A program made the position numbers and the translations under genes. Positions 24,933 through 32,616 of a stretch of 64,000 bases of DNA are shown piece after piece. The stretch comes from JANNSX01 sp041397825 (GTDB lineage: Bacteria > Pseudomonadota > Alphaproteobacteria > Rhizobiales > Hyphomicrobiaceae), in NCBI GenBank assembly GCA_041397825.1, contig JAWKVX010000003.1:806001-870000 (forward strand), in the 5' to 3' direction. Below the pieces are notes generated by a model, which did no database searches, was not told the origin of the DNA, and saw nothing but the letters and a program-made list of their open reading frames with translations. Position 1 is the first letter of the stretch. Every line of letters begins with the position of its first letter.

Positions 24933-26291
24933 TCAGAGACTCCGGAAGCCCGCGTCGAGGGCTTCGACGATCTTCTCGACATCCCCCGAGGTCAGCACGA
25001 GAGGCGGAGACAGGATGATGTTCGGCCCGGACACGCGGATCATGACGCCGTTCTGATAGACGGCCTCCTGCAGCGCCATCGGCACGGACTTGTCCACGGC
25101 TGCCTTTGTCTTGCGGTCGGCGACGAGCTCGAGCGCCACCATCAGCCCATGACCGCCGCGAACGTCGCCGATCAGGGCATGCTTGCCTGCGAGCGCCTTG
25201 GCTCCTTCGTAGAGCTGGACGCCGCGCTCGGCGGCATTCACGACGACGTTGAGGCGCTGGGTCTCCGCGAGGCAGGCAAGTGCCGCGGCCGCGCCGACCG
25301 GATGGCCGGAATAGGTGTAGCCGTGGCCGATCGCTGCGGCTCCGGACGCATCCTTCTCGAAGGCATCGGCAACTCTCTCCGAAAGCATGACGGCCCCGAA
25401 GGGGAAATAGGCATTGGTAATCGCCTTCGCCGTGCACATCATGTCGGGCTTGACGCCCCAAAGTCGAGATCCACTCCAGGCTCCGGTGCGGCCGAATGCG
25501 GTGATGACCTCGTCGGCGATCAGCAGAATGCCGTGGCGATCGCAGATCTCGCGCACCATGGGCATGAAGCTCTTGTGGGGTGGGATGACGCCGCCGGCAC
25601 CGAGGATCGGCTCCATGACGAAGGCGGCGATGGTCTTCGGTCCCTGGAAGGCGATCTCGTCCTCGAGTGCCGCCGCACAAAGCCCGGCGAGCCGCTCCGG
25701 GTCGCTCTCGTTGAACGGATTGCGATAGGTGTAGGGGGCTGGAATGTGATAGCAGCCCGGTAGCAGCGGCTCGTACTGGGTGCGGAAGTTGGCATTGCCG
25801 TTGATCGACGAGGCGCCGGTATGCGTGCCGTGGTAGCCTTTCTTGAGGCTGAGGTATTTGACACGGCCAGGCTCGCCGCGAATCTTGTGGTACTGGCGCG
25901 CCAGTCTGAGCGCCGATTCGATGCTGTCGGAGCCGCCGGAAGTGTAGAAGGCGCGCACCATTCCGTCGGCTGCGAAGAACTCCCGAAGCTCGTAGGACAG
26001 CTCGATCACCGCGTCGTTGCTGGTGCCGCGAAAGGTCGAGTAGTAGGGGAGCTGGTCGAGCTGCTCCGCGATCGCCCGCTTGATCGGCTCGCAGGAGTAG
26101 CCGAGATTGGCATTCCACAGACCGCCGACAGCATCGATCGTCTCATGCCCGTCGACATCGCGGATCCGGACACCAGCCGCCCCGACGATGATCTTCGGCG
26201 GATTGGCGAGACTGTCGGCGGGATGCGCCATCGGATGCCACATGTGGCGGGCGTTGTTGGCCTTGAGAAAGTTCGTGTCGTGGCGGTTCAT
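24933..26291 (-). CDS. Class III aminotransferase (omega-amino acid/beta-alanine:pyruvate type)
   Basis: The 452-residue PLP enzyme shows WNANLGYSCEPI, FYTSGGSDSIESALRLAR (cofactor phosphate), LLIADEVITAFGRTG (Asp to the pyridine nitrogen) and the Schiff-base Lys in CTAKAITNAYFPFGAV. Such enzymes move amino groups from omega-amino acids or amines to pyruvate or oxoglutarate. It starts 13 bases from the MBL hydrolase gene and 19 bases from iclR, all on one strand. A role in feeding an aromatic amine into the meta-cleavage branch is possible but not shown. Confidence 0.88.
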   Translation of the reverse strand: MNRHDTNFLKANNARHMWHPMAHPADSLANPPKIIVGAAGVRIRDVDGHETIDAVGGLWNANLGYSCEPIKRAIAEQLDQLPYYSTFRGTSNDAVIELSYELREFFAADGMVRAFYTSGGSDSIESALRLARQYHKIRGEPGRVKYLSLKKGYHGTHTGASSINGNANFRTQYEPLLPGCYHIPAPYTYRNPFNESDPERLAGLCAAALEDEIAFQGPKTIAAFVMEPILGAGGVIPPHKSFMPMVREICDRHGILLIADEVITAFGRTGAWSGSRLWGVKPDMMCTAKAITNAYFPFGAVMLSERVADAFEKDASGAAAIGHGYTYSGHPVGAAAALACLAETQRLNVVVNAAERGVQLYEGAKALAGKHALIGDVRGGHGLMVALELVADRKTKAAVDKSVPMALQEAVYQNGVMIRVSGPNIILSPPLVLTSGDVEKIVEALDAGFRSL

Positions 26292-26310
26292 CGGTTGGAT
26301 CCCCTGCGCC

Positions 26311-27099
26311 TCAAGCGGCCAGATCGGCGGCAATGCGATTGAAGCGATCGGGCGCCTGCCCGCCGCTCTTCATGGTCATCTCGAGCGCGGCCGCCACAAC
26401 CCTGGCGACGATCCGCGCCTTCACGCGGTGGGTCATGCGGTGCACCGGCGTCGCGACCCCGATAGCACCACATGCCAGGCCACGCGTGTCGAAGATAGGT
26501 GCGCCAATGCCATAGACCTCGATTTCATAGGTCTGATCGGCTTCCGCATAGCCCTTGCTTCGGGCGGTCGAGAGAAGCCGGCGCAGTCGGGTCGGATCGA
26601 TCTCGGTATGGGGCGTATGCTGCGCGAGGGGCTGAGCAAGGAGCCGATCTGCGAGTGCCGGCTCCGAGAAAGCGAGCGTTGCGAGCCCGGATGCCGTGGA
26701 ATGAAGATCGAGAATCTCACCGGCCGACAGCGACACCCGGTTGGCCTTGTGGCTCTCGCTGATGGCGACGGTGACCAGCTCTGATCCGGAGAGGAGGGAG
26801 GCGTGGGCGGTCTCGCCGGTCTCGCTCGTCAGCCGGTCCAGGATCGGGCCGATGATCGTCGTGATCGGGAACGTCGCCTCGCGGATCCGCGCGAGGCGCA
26901 GAATGCCGACGCCGAGGCGGTAGAGCCGCGTCTCCGCTTGCTGCTCGAGCAGGCCGGCCTGCATCAGGACTGCCAGCATGCGATGCACCGTCGCCTTGTC
27001 GAGGCCGGAGCGACGCGCGAGCTCGCTCAGACCCCACTCGGGCGTTCGCTCCGAGAAGTGTGTCAGCAGAGACAGGGCTTTGGCAGCAGTCGAGGACAT
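26311..27099 (-). CDS. IclR-family transcriptional regulator
   Basis: The 262-residue protein has the N-terminal winged helix ALSLLTHFSERTPEWGLSEL followed by the recognition helix GLDKATVHRMLAVLMQAG, and a C-terminal effector domain ending in MTHRVKARIVARVVAAALEM. The first ATG giving MSSTAAKALSLL (27099) was chosen over one 45 bases upstream. It is divergent from tctC, with a pair of direct repeats in between, so it probably controls both the transporter and the genes downstream of itself. The effector is unknown. Confidence 0.92.
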   Translation of the reverse strand: MSSTAAKALSLLTHFSERTPEWGLSELARRSGLDKATVHRMLAVLMQAGLLEQQAETRLYRLGVGILRLARIREATFPITTIIGPILDRLTSETGETAHASLLSGSELVTVAISESHKANRVSLSAGEILDLHSTASGLATLAFSEPALADRLLAQPLAQHTPHTEIDPTRLRRLLSTARSKGYAEADQTYEIEVYGIGAPIFDTRGLACGAIGVATPVHRMTHRVKARIVARVVAAALEMTMKSGGQAPDRFNRIAADLAA

Positions 27100-27181
27100 T
27101 CGAGTTCCCGGCACCGGACCCGGTTCGCGGCCGGCAGGTTCCAATCACGTTGACAGAGACGATCACGCCATGCAAGCTCAT

Positions 27182-27208
27182 TGAACCATTGGTGTAAATA
27201 ATGAACCA
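27182..27208. promoter_or_regulatory. Two TGAACCA direct repeats, candidate IclR site
   Basis: TGAACCA occurs at 27182-27188 and again at 27202-27208, exactly 20 bases apart, i.e. about two helical turns. The segment between (TTGGTGTAAATAA) is AT-rich. It lies in the 129-base divergent region between iclR and tctC, 20 bases before the tctC start. Dimer-of-dimer binding by an IclR protein would suit this spacing. The repeat is seen; the regulator is inferred. Confidence 0.5.
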
Positions 27209-27228
27209 ATTGCATTCGGGAGGTTTGG

Positions 27229-28170
27229 ATGAGGAAGCTCTTGGTGTTGGCAATGGCCGCCGGGGTCTCGATCGCGGCCGGTGTCGGAGAGGCAACGGCG
27301 GAGTATCCCGAGAAGCCGGTCCAGTTCATCAATCCCTGGCCTCCGGGTGATATGGAGGATGTTCTCGTTCGCATGATCGCCGAGGATTTCCAGACGGCGT
27401 ATGGTCAGCCGGCCGCCGTGGTGAACAAACCAGGTGGCGGCGGAGGACCGTTCCCCGGCGCGGTCGAAGTGGCGACGGCGCCGGCCGACGGCTACACGAT
27501 TGGTAATTTCGTCATCGGCGTACCGGTCATCGGACCCAACATCGGCATTCCCGAGCTCAGCCCCAATCCTTTCGAGCCGGTCGGCATCTATCTGACCTAT
27601 CCCTTCGTCATCGTTGCCTCGAAGGATGCGCCGTACCAGACCATGCAGGAGCTTGCCGAGCATGCGAAGTCGAACGGTGTCGTTCTCGGTCACTTCGGTG
27701 CGCCGCTCGTGCCAACCAAGGTCACGAAGGCGTTGGCCAAGAGCCTCGGTTTCTCTTATGCCTCGGACTCGGCCTTCGATGCGCTCGACTGCAATACGCT
27801 CGCGTCCGGCGATGTCGACGTCATGAACACGACGATCCAGCTCGTTCTGCCGTGTCTCGACAAGGTGACGGTGCTGGCCGCCGTGACGGCAGAGCGGATC
27901 TCGAAGGTGCCGGATGCACCGACGGTCGGCGAGATCGATCCCGCGCTGAACATCGCGCTTTGGAACGGCCTGTTCGTGCACAAGGATACGCCTCAGGACA
28001 TTCGCGACAAGATTGCCGCAGTGGCCCAGAAGACCATTGCAGGCGATCGGGCGAAGGCCTTCGCCGAGGAGACGGGAGCTCAGATCTATTGGCAGGATGC
28101 CACCGCCTCCAAGGCTCAGATCGAATCCGACATCGAGGCCATCGCCAAGCTCAACCAGATGCTCGAGTAG
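27229..28170 (+). CDS. tctC: Tripartite tricarboxylate transporter periplasmic binding protein
   Basis: The 313-residue protein has a Sec signal (MRKLLVLAMAAGVSIAAG, cleavage near ATA-EYP) and the TctC/Bug fold: YPEKPVQFINPWPPG, VVNKPGGGGGPFPGA and PADGYTIGNFVIG. Bug proteins bind carboxylates in the periplasm and deliver them to TctA/TctB. The three-gene order tctC-tctB-tctA is intact. Substrate could be an aromatic or dicarboxylic acid used by the nearby pathways; this is inference. Translation initiates behind GGGAGG. Confidence 0.92.
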   Translation: MRKLLVLAMAAGVSIAAGVGEATAEYPEKPVQFINPWPPGDMEDVLVRMIAEDFQTAYGQPAAVVNKPGGGGGPFPGAVEVATAPADGYTIGNFVIGVPVIGPNIGIPELSPNPFEPVGIYLTYPFVIVASKDAPYQTMQELAEHAKSNGVVLGHFGAPLVPTKVTKALAKSLGFSYASDSAFDALDCNTLASGDVDVMNTTIQLVLPCLDKVTVLAAVTAERISKVPDAPTVGEIDPALNIALWNGLFVHKDTPQDIRDKIAAVAQKTIAGDRAKAFAEETGAQIYWQDATASKAQIESDIEAIAKLNQMLE

Positions 28171-28183
28171 TCACTCTCTGACA

Positions 28184-28207
28184 GGGCGGCCAGCCTGTGG
28201 GCCGCCC
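28184..28207 (+). other. Intercistronic stem-loop between tctC and tctB
   Basis: GGGCGGCC and GGCCGCCC form a perfect 8-bp GC stem with an 8-base loop, 13 bases after the tctC stop. No T-run follows, so it is more likely an mRNA-stabilising or partial-termination element than a full terminator. Such hairpins commonly keep binding protein levels above those of the permeases. The effect is inferred. Confidence 0.6.
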
Positions 28208-28253
28208 GCCCATTGCTGCATCCTCCCGGCAACCAGGGAGCTGCCGAAGTCCG

Positions 28254-28817
28254 ATGAGCAGGACACCCGAAGGAGCGCCGCGAGGGCCCGAGCAACTCGC
28301 TGAGCCGCGTCACCATCGTGCCGAGATCGTCTACGGGCTCGTGGCCTTTGGGGTGGGGTTGCTGCTCGCCAGTCAGCTCGGCTCGGAGTTGAGCTGGCAG
28401 CCCGGGACGATCTTCGTCCGGCAACCGGGTTTCGTCGCGACGCTCGCCGTCGCAGGCATGCTGGTCTTCGGTGCCTTCGAGCTGTTTTTCGCCTGGCGAC
28501 GCAATGCGTCGGGACGCGGCGAGTCTATGCTCGGCGAGATCATCGATTGGCTGAGAGCGGCGGAGTACGCCGCCTGGTTCATGGCCTATGTGCTGATTGT
28601 GCCGAACCTCGGCTATTTGCCGACGACGCTCGCCTTCTGCCTGTCCCTGACCTTGCGGCTCGGCTACCGGAACGGGCGCACGCTCGGCGCTGCGCTGCTG
28701 GTCGGTCTGGCGACGGTGATCGTCTTCAAGGGCTTCCTCTCGGTCAAGATCCCGGGGGGCGCATTCTATGAGCTGCTGCCGGATGGGATCCGCAATATCA
28801 TGATCCTCTACATGTGA
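28254..28817 (+). CDS. tctB: Tripartite tricarboxylate transporter small membrane subunit
   Basis: The 187-residue protein has four predicted membrane helices (EIVYGLVAFGVGLLLASQL; TLAVAGMLVFGAFELFFAW; YAAWFMAYVLIVPNLGYLP; a split pair around TLGAALLVGLATVIVFKGF), the usual TctB layout. It has little sequence conservation, so its identity rests on topology and on its place between tctC and tctA. The start at 28254 (MSRTPEG) was chosen over an open upstream frame that would run into the stem-loop. Confidence 0.87.
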   Translation: MSRTPEGAPRGPEQLAEPRHHRAEIVYGLVAFGVGLLLASQLGSELSWQPGTIFVRQPGFVATLAVAGMLVFGAFELFFAWRRNASGRGESMLGEIIDWLRAAEYAAWFMAYVLIVPNLGYLPTTLAFCLSLTLRLGYRNGRTLGAALLVGLATVIVFKGFLSVKIPGGAFYELLPDGIRNIMILYM

Positions 28818-28826
28818 TCGGGCGCC

Positions 28827-30317
28827 ATGAGCACGCTTGTCTCCAGCCTCGAGATCATCTCACGGATCGATGTCGTGATGGCCCTGCTGATCGGCTCGAT
28901 CGGCGGCGTCATCATCGGGGCGATCCCGGGTGTCGGTCCGGCGATCGCCATTGCCATTCTGCTGCCGGCGACCTTTGCAATGGAGCCGATCGTCGGCCTG
29001 ACGATGCTGCTCGGGATCTACGGGTCGGCGATGTTCGGCGGTGCCATTCCTGCGGTTCTCATCAATACGCCCGGCACGCCTGTCAATGCTCTCACCACCT
29101 ATGACGGCTACCCGATGACCGAGCGCGGCGAGGCGCCGCGCGCCTTGGCGCTCGCCTATGGTGCGTCCTTTGTCGGCGGTATCTTCTCCGTGTTCTGCCT
29201 GATGATGCTGGCACCGGTCCTCGCGGACGTGGCGCCGATGTTCGGCTCACGAGAGATCTTCCTCGCCTGCCTGCTCGGCATGCTTCTGGTCGTCATTGCG
29301 CACCGTGGGCAGAACATGGCGGCGGGGTCGCTGCTGTGCTTCGGCGTATGGCTCCAGTCCATCGGCCTCGAGCCCGTGGGCTATACGCAGCGCTATACGT
29401 TCGGCCTGAGCTGGCTCAGTTCGGGTGTCAACCTGATCGTCGTGGTCCTCGGGCTCTTTGCGCTAAGTCAGGCCTTCTTGCTTCTATCAGGCAGAGACGA
29501 GGCGCCGGCGCCTCCTATCCTGAAGGGCGGCTTGTTCCGAGGGCTTTGGGAGGTCCTGCGATTTCCGCATATCGCTCTGCCGGCCGCTTCGTTCGGAACG
29601 CTGATGGGCATCATCCCTGGCGTCGGCGAATTCACGGCACAATTTCTCTCCTATACCTGGGCCCAGCGGATCTCACCGAAGCCCGAACGCTTCGGTCGCG
29701 GGGCACCGGAAGGCGTCATCGCCTCCGAGGCGGCCAACAACGCAGTTCCGGCGGCGGCAATGATTCCGTTGCTGGCGCTCGGCATCCCGGGCGAGGCGCT
29801 GACGGCGATGATGCTGTCGGTGTTCTATGTCCACAACGTCATTCCAGGCCCGAACCTGTTCCGCGATCAGCTCGATTTCGTGCTGGCCCTCTATCTCTGC
29901 CTGTTGATCCTGAACGTCCTTGCACTGCTGTTTCTCATCGTCGCGACGCGACCGCTGCTCCTGGTCGTCGCCTTGCCCAACCGGTTCCTCGGCATGGCTA
30001 TCCTCACGCTGTCGTTCGTCGGCGTGTACTCGCTGCGCAACTCGGTCACGGACTGCCTGATGGCGTCGGCCTTCGGCCTGTTGGGGTTGATGCTGAAACG
30101 CCTCAGCCTCCCGATCGTGCCGATCATTCTCGGCATGGTTCTCGGGGGGATCGCGGAGAACAAGTTCCGCACGTCTCTACCGCGGATTCAATCGCCGCTC
30201 GATTGGATCAACCGACCGATCGCCGGTGTCATCTTCGCGATCATCGTCGCGGTTCTGGCGATCCACGTCTGGTCGCTCATCAGGGCACGGCGGGGCCGTT
30301 CTGGCGCTCTTGACTGA
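28827..30317 (+). CDS. tctA: Tripartite tricarboxylate transporter large permease
   Basis: The 496-residue polytopic protein has the TctA signature GAIPGVGPAIAIAILLPATF, then NTPGTPVNALTTYDGYPM and a second GIIPGVGEFTAQFLSY repeat near residue 265. Around twelve membrane segments are visible. It is the main channel of the TTT system and begins 9 bases after tctB. A GC stem follows its stop codon. Confidence 0.95.
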   Translation: MSTLVSSLEIISRIDVVMALLIGSIGGVIIGAIPGVGPAIAIAILLPATFAMEPIVGLTMLLGIYGSAMFGGAIPAVLINTPGTPVNALTTYDGYPMTERGEAPRALALAYGASFVGGIFSVFCLMMLAPVLADVAPMFGSREIFLACLLGMLLVVIAHRGQNMAAGSLLCFGVWLQSIGLEPVGYTQRYTFGLSWLSSGVNLIVVVLGLFALSQAFLLLSGRDEAPAPPILKGGLFRGLWEVLRFPHIALPAASFGTLMGIIPGVGEFTAQFLSYTWAQRISPKPERFGRGAPEGVIASEAANNAVPAAAMIPLLALGIPGEALTAMMLSVFYVHNVIPGPNLFRDQLDFVLALYLCLLILNVLALLFLIVATRPLLLVVALPNRFLGMAILTLSFVGVYSLRNSVTDCLMASAFGLLGLMLKRLSLPIVPIILGMVLGGIAENKFRTSLPRIQSPLDWINRPIAGVIFAIIVAVLAIHVWSLIRARRGRSGALD

Positions 30318-30336
30318 GCTTGAGCGTGCCGTGGTG

Positions 30337-30372
30337 ACTGGCCCGACCGGCAGCCATCGGCGCCGGGCCGGT
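30337..30372. terminator. Stem-loop between tctA and the convergent GFA pseudogene
   Basis: ACTGGCCCG (30337-30345) pairs with CGGGCCGGT (30364-30372), a 9-bp stem with one G-T wobble and an 18-base loop. It lies just after tctA and reaches the last base of the convergent gene, so it could end transcripts from either side. There is no clear T-run, so the role as a terminator is moderate inference. Confidence 0.4.
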
Positions 30373-30774
30373 TATCGAGCGGGCAGCATGCCCTCCACCA
30401 TAGACGGATTCGGATCAATGTAATCCCAAGCCACATGGTGCTTGCCGTAGATCGCCACTGCGGGCGAGGTGGCGCCGGGCTCGTCGAGCGGTCCGGCCAT
30501 CAAGAGGATCAGCCCCGGCATGTGCGAAGAGCGGAAGGCGAGTCGGCCGCCGCAGGTCGGGCAGAACTCGCGTGCTGTCGCGCCGCCCGAATCCGCCTGC
30601 GTCGTGAAGCTCTTCGTCTGACCGGCAAATGTGACATCGACGTCCGCAAAGGCAGCGCCGTCACATGGCCGCAATCGCTCGCTTTCTTGCAGTCCTTGCA
30701 TTGGCGATGGGCGGCAAAGGCCGGACCCCGCTCGCCACATATCGGACAGCGCCGCACGGGCAGCTACCCTTCAT
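30372..30774 (-). pseudogene. GFA-family (glutathione-dependent formaldehyde-activating fold) gene broken by two frameshifts
   Basis: The start at 30774 gives MKGSCPCGAVRYVASG, the first zinc motif of GFA proteins. The expected continuation AFAAHRQCKDCKKASDCGHV lies in a different frame, and the next part (FADVDVTFAGQTKSFT, EFCPTCGGRLAFRS, WDYIDPNPSM) lies in the third frame. Concatenated, the pieces form a normal protein of about 134 residues in correct order. Two single-base indels are needed, near 30715-30725 and near 30645-30660. Both fall in short C/T or G/C runs, so sequencing error is an alternative to decay. An intact relative is at 31707-32117. Confidence 0.8.
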
Positions 30775-30890
30775 TTTCGCGATGGGATGCTCCTGCTGCG
30801 CCAAGACTTCGTTGGCGTTCCATCGACAAAGCTCGCATCCATCCCGCGCGTAGACCAACTCCGATCCGGTCGCATGGAAACGAGGCGATC

Positions 30891-31583
30891 TCAATGCTCC
30901 GGCGCATGGTTCTCGCCGATCGACAAGGCGCAAATGCGCGACAGGTGCGCATAGGCGAGCCCCGTCTCCTGTGCCCAGGCATTGAACTGAGCCTGCACCT
31001 TGGCAAGGTCCCGCTTCGAGGTCACGGTCTCCGCCACGTCGACGCCGGCATCGCGGAGACAGCGGACGACGTCGCCCGAGGTGACAAACCCGTCGAAGCC
31101 GAGGAAGCGCAGCAGCATCTGTCCGGTATTGCCGCCGAGCCGGCTGCCACGCCTGGCCAGCAGCTCGAGCAATCCCACCTCGTCCGAAGACGGCCAGCCG
31201 GCCAGCATCCTGCCGAAGCTGCCGTGTTCCTTGGCGATGTCGAGGACAAATTGCGCGTTGTGCGCGACAGAGCCGATCTTGGCGCCGTTACGAACGATGC
31301 GTTGATCCTTGAGCAGCCCGTCCCAGAAGGACTCGCTCTGACGGACGAGACGTTTGGGATCGAAACCGAGAAACGCCGCCTCGAAGCCCGGCCACTTCGC
31401 CTCGATGACGCTCCAGGCGAAGCCGGCAGAGAACACGCGCCTCGTCATCTCGGCGAGCACGCGATCGTCGGCGAGCTTGGCCAATGCCTTGGCATCGGGT
31501 TCAGGTGGCAGCAGCTTCTGCAGCGCCTTGGCGCCGCCTTTGCGCAACTCGGCGCGCGCGCGGATGGTCTTGAACGGCACCAT
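30891..31583 (-). CDS. DNA-3-methyladenine glycosylase I-like protein
   Basis: The 230-residue helical protein matches the Tag-like glycosylase group of alphaproteobacteria: RKGGAKALQKLLP, LAEMTRRVFSAGFAWSVIEAKWPGFEAAF and a C-terminal SRICALSIGEN. These enzymes remove alkylated adenines in base-excision repair. The start at 31583 (MVPFKTIRAR) was chosen because the upstream extension looks like noise. It stands between the two GFA-type loci. The exact base specificity is not visible. Confidence 0.78.
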   Translation of the reverse strand: MVPFKTIRARAELRKGGAKALQKLLPPEPDAKALAKLADDRVLAEMTRRVFSAGFAWSVIEAKWPGFEAAFLGFDPKRLVRQSESFWDGLLKDQRIVRNGAKIGSVAHNAQFVLDIAKEHGSFGRMLAGWPSSDEVGLLELLARRGSRLGGNTGQMLLRFLGFDGFVTSGDVVRCLRDAGVDVAETVTSKRDLAKVQAQFNAWAQETGLAYAHLSRICALSIGENHAPEH

Positions 31584-31706
31584 GGCTGGTGCGCCTCTCC
31601 GTGGGTCTCTTGGACTTGCGCTTCGTAAGCCAACAAGACCGAGCATGCAATTAGGCGCGGTCAGCCGATGCACCGGCCGCCTGCCACGATCGGGCAGCCG
31701 CCAACC

Positions 31707-32117
31707 TCACATCGGCGGCATCGCCGGAAACGCCGGAATGCCCGGGTCGACGACGTCCCACGAGCGGCGGCGTTTGTCGTAGACCCTGAGCTGGATGGGA
31801 ATGTCGGAGGAGTCCTCCATCGTCGCCATCGTCAGGGCGATGAGGCCCGGCGCGCTCGCCGGGCGCCCGGCGATCCAGCTGCCACACTCGGGGCAGAACA
31901 GGCGCTCGGACGGCTTGCCGGAGTCTGCCCGTGTCGTAAAGCTCTTGAGGGTGCCCTGGATCGTCACGTCAGTCGCGGCAAAGGCTGCGAAGGCGATGTG
32001 GGCAGCGCCGGAGGCTTTCTGGCAATCGAGGCAATGGCATTGCAGGCTGATATGCGGCGATCCCGTCGCCTCGTAGGTCACGGCACCGCAGAGGCAGCTG
32101 CCCTTGTATGAGCTCAT
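31707..32117 (-). CDS. GFA-family zinc-binding protein
   Basis: The 136-residue protein has the full GFA motif set: YKGSCLCGAVTYEATG, CHCLDCQKASGAAHIAF and RLFCPECGSWIAG, giving the cysteines of two zinc sites. The archetype (Gfa) promotes glutathione addition to formaldehyde, but most members, including short ones like this, have no proven activity. It lies 82 bases upstream of the start-proximal side of the YciI gene's stop, on the same strand. It serves as the intact reference for the broken copy at 30372-30774. Confidence 0.88.
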   Translation of the reverse strand: MSSYKGSCLCGAVTYEATGSPHISLQCHCLDCQKASGAAHIAFAAFAATDVTIQGTLKSFTTRADSGKPSERLFCPECGSWIAGRPASAPGLIALTMATMEDSSDIPIQLRVYDKRRRSWDVVDPGIPAFPAMPPM

Positions 32118-32199
32118 GAGACGCTCCTTGTCATTGGGGGGACGTGCGCCGGGCGCCGTTCGGCGTCTCACGCGCGCACGTCCCGCGCCCGTAGGCGCG

Positions 32200-32514
32200 C
32201 TACATGTCCATCGCCTCGGCGATTTCGATCGTGCCGCCGGCCTTGAGGAGGGGGCAGCCCTTGGCTTTCTTGTGGGCGTCATCGAGGGTCTTGGCCTCGA
32301 TGAGGCTGTAGCCGCTGATCGGATTGGCGCCGCCGCCGGAGACGAGCTTGCCATCGGACTTCACCGTGCTCGACTTGCCGACCGGATTGCCCGCATCGAT
32401 GACAGCCGCGCCGAGCGACTGGAACCAGGCGCCCCAGGCATCCATCACCTGTTTCACCTCCTTCGGATCCTTGGGCGCCGAGCCGCCATGATAGGCGAAA
32501 ACATATTTGGCCAT
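32200..32514 (-). CDS. YciI-like (DGPF) domain protein
   Basis: The 104-residue protein has the ferredoxin-like YCII pattern: KYVFAYHGG near the start, then WFQSLGAAVIDAGNPVGKSS and ISGYSLIEAKTLDDAHKKAK, and a small C-terminal EIAEAMDM. The family includes putative hydrolases and proteins encoded beside ECF sigma factors; none is adjacent here. Start 32514 gives MAKYVFAY. Function is unknown. Confidence 0.8.
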   Translation of the reverse strand: MAKYVFAYHGGSAPKDPKEVKQVMDAWGAWFQSLGAAVIDAGNPVGKSSTVKSDGKLVSGGGANPISGYSLIEAKTLDDAHKKAKGCPLLKAGGTIEIAEAMDM

Positions 32515-32616
32515 GGGGTCTGTCTCCTCGATGATCGGGGTATGGTCTTCACGCTCTTGGCAAATACCGACATCGAAGCGGCTTTCCAATGGCGAGATTG
32601 CCGGTAAACTGATCGA

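Noticed and set aside
30372..30774. Programmed frameshifting in the GFA-type gene
   Set aside because: Two separate shifts would be needed and no slippery heptamer is apparent; decay or error is simpler.
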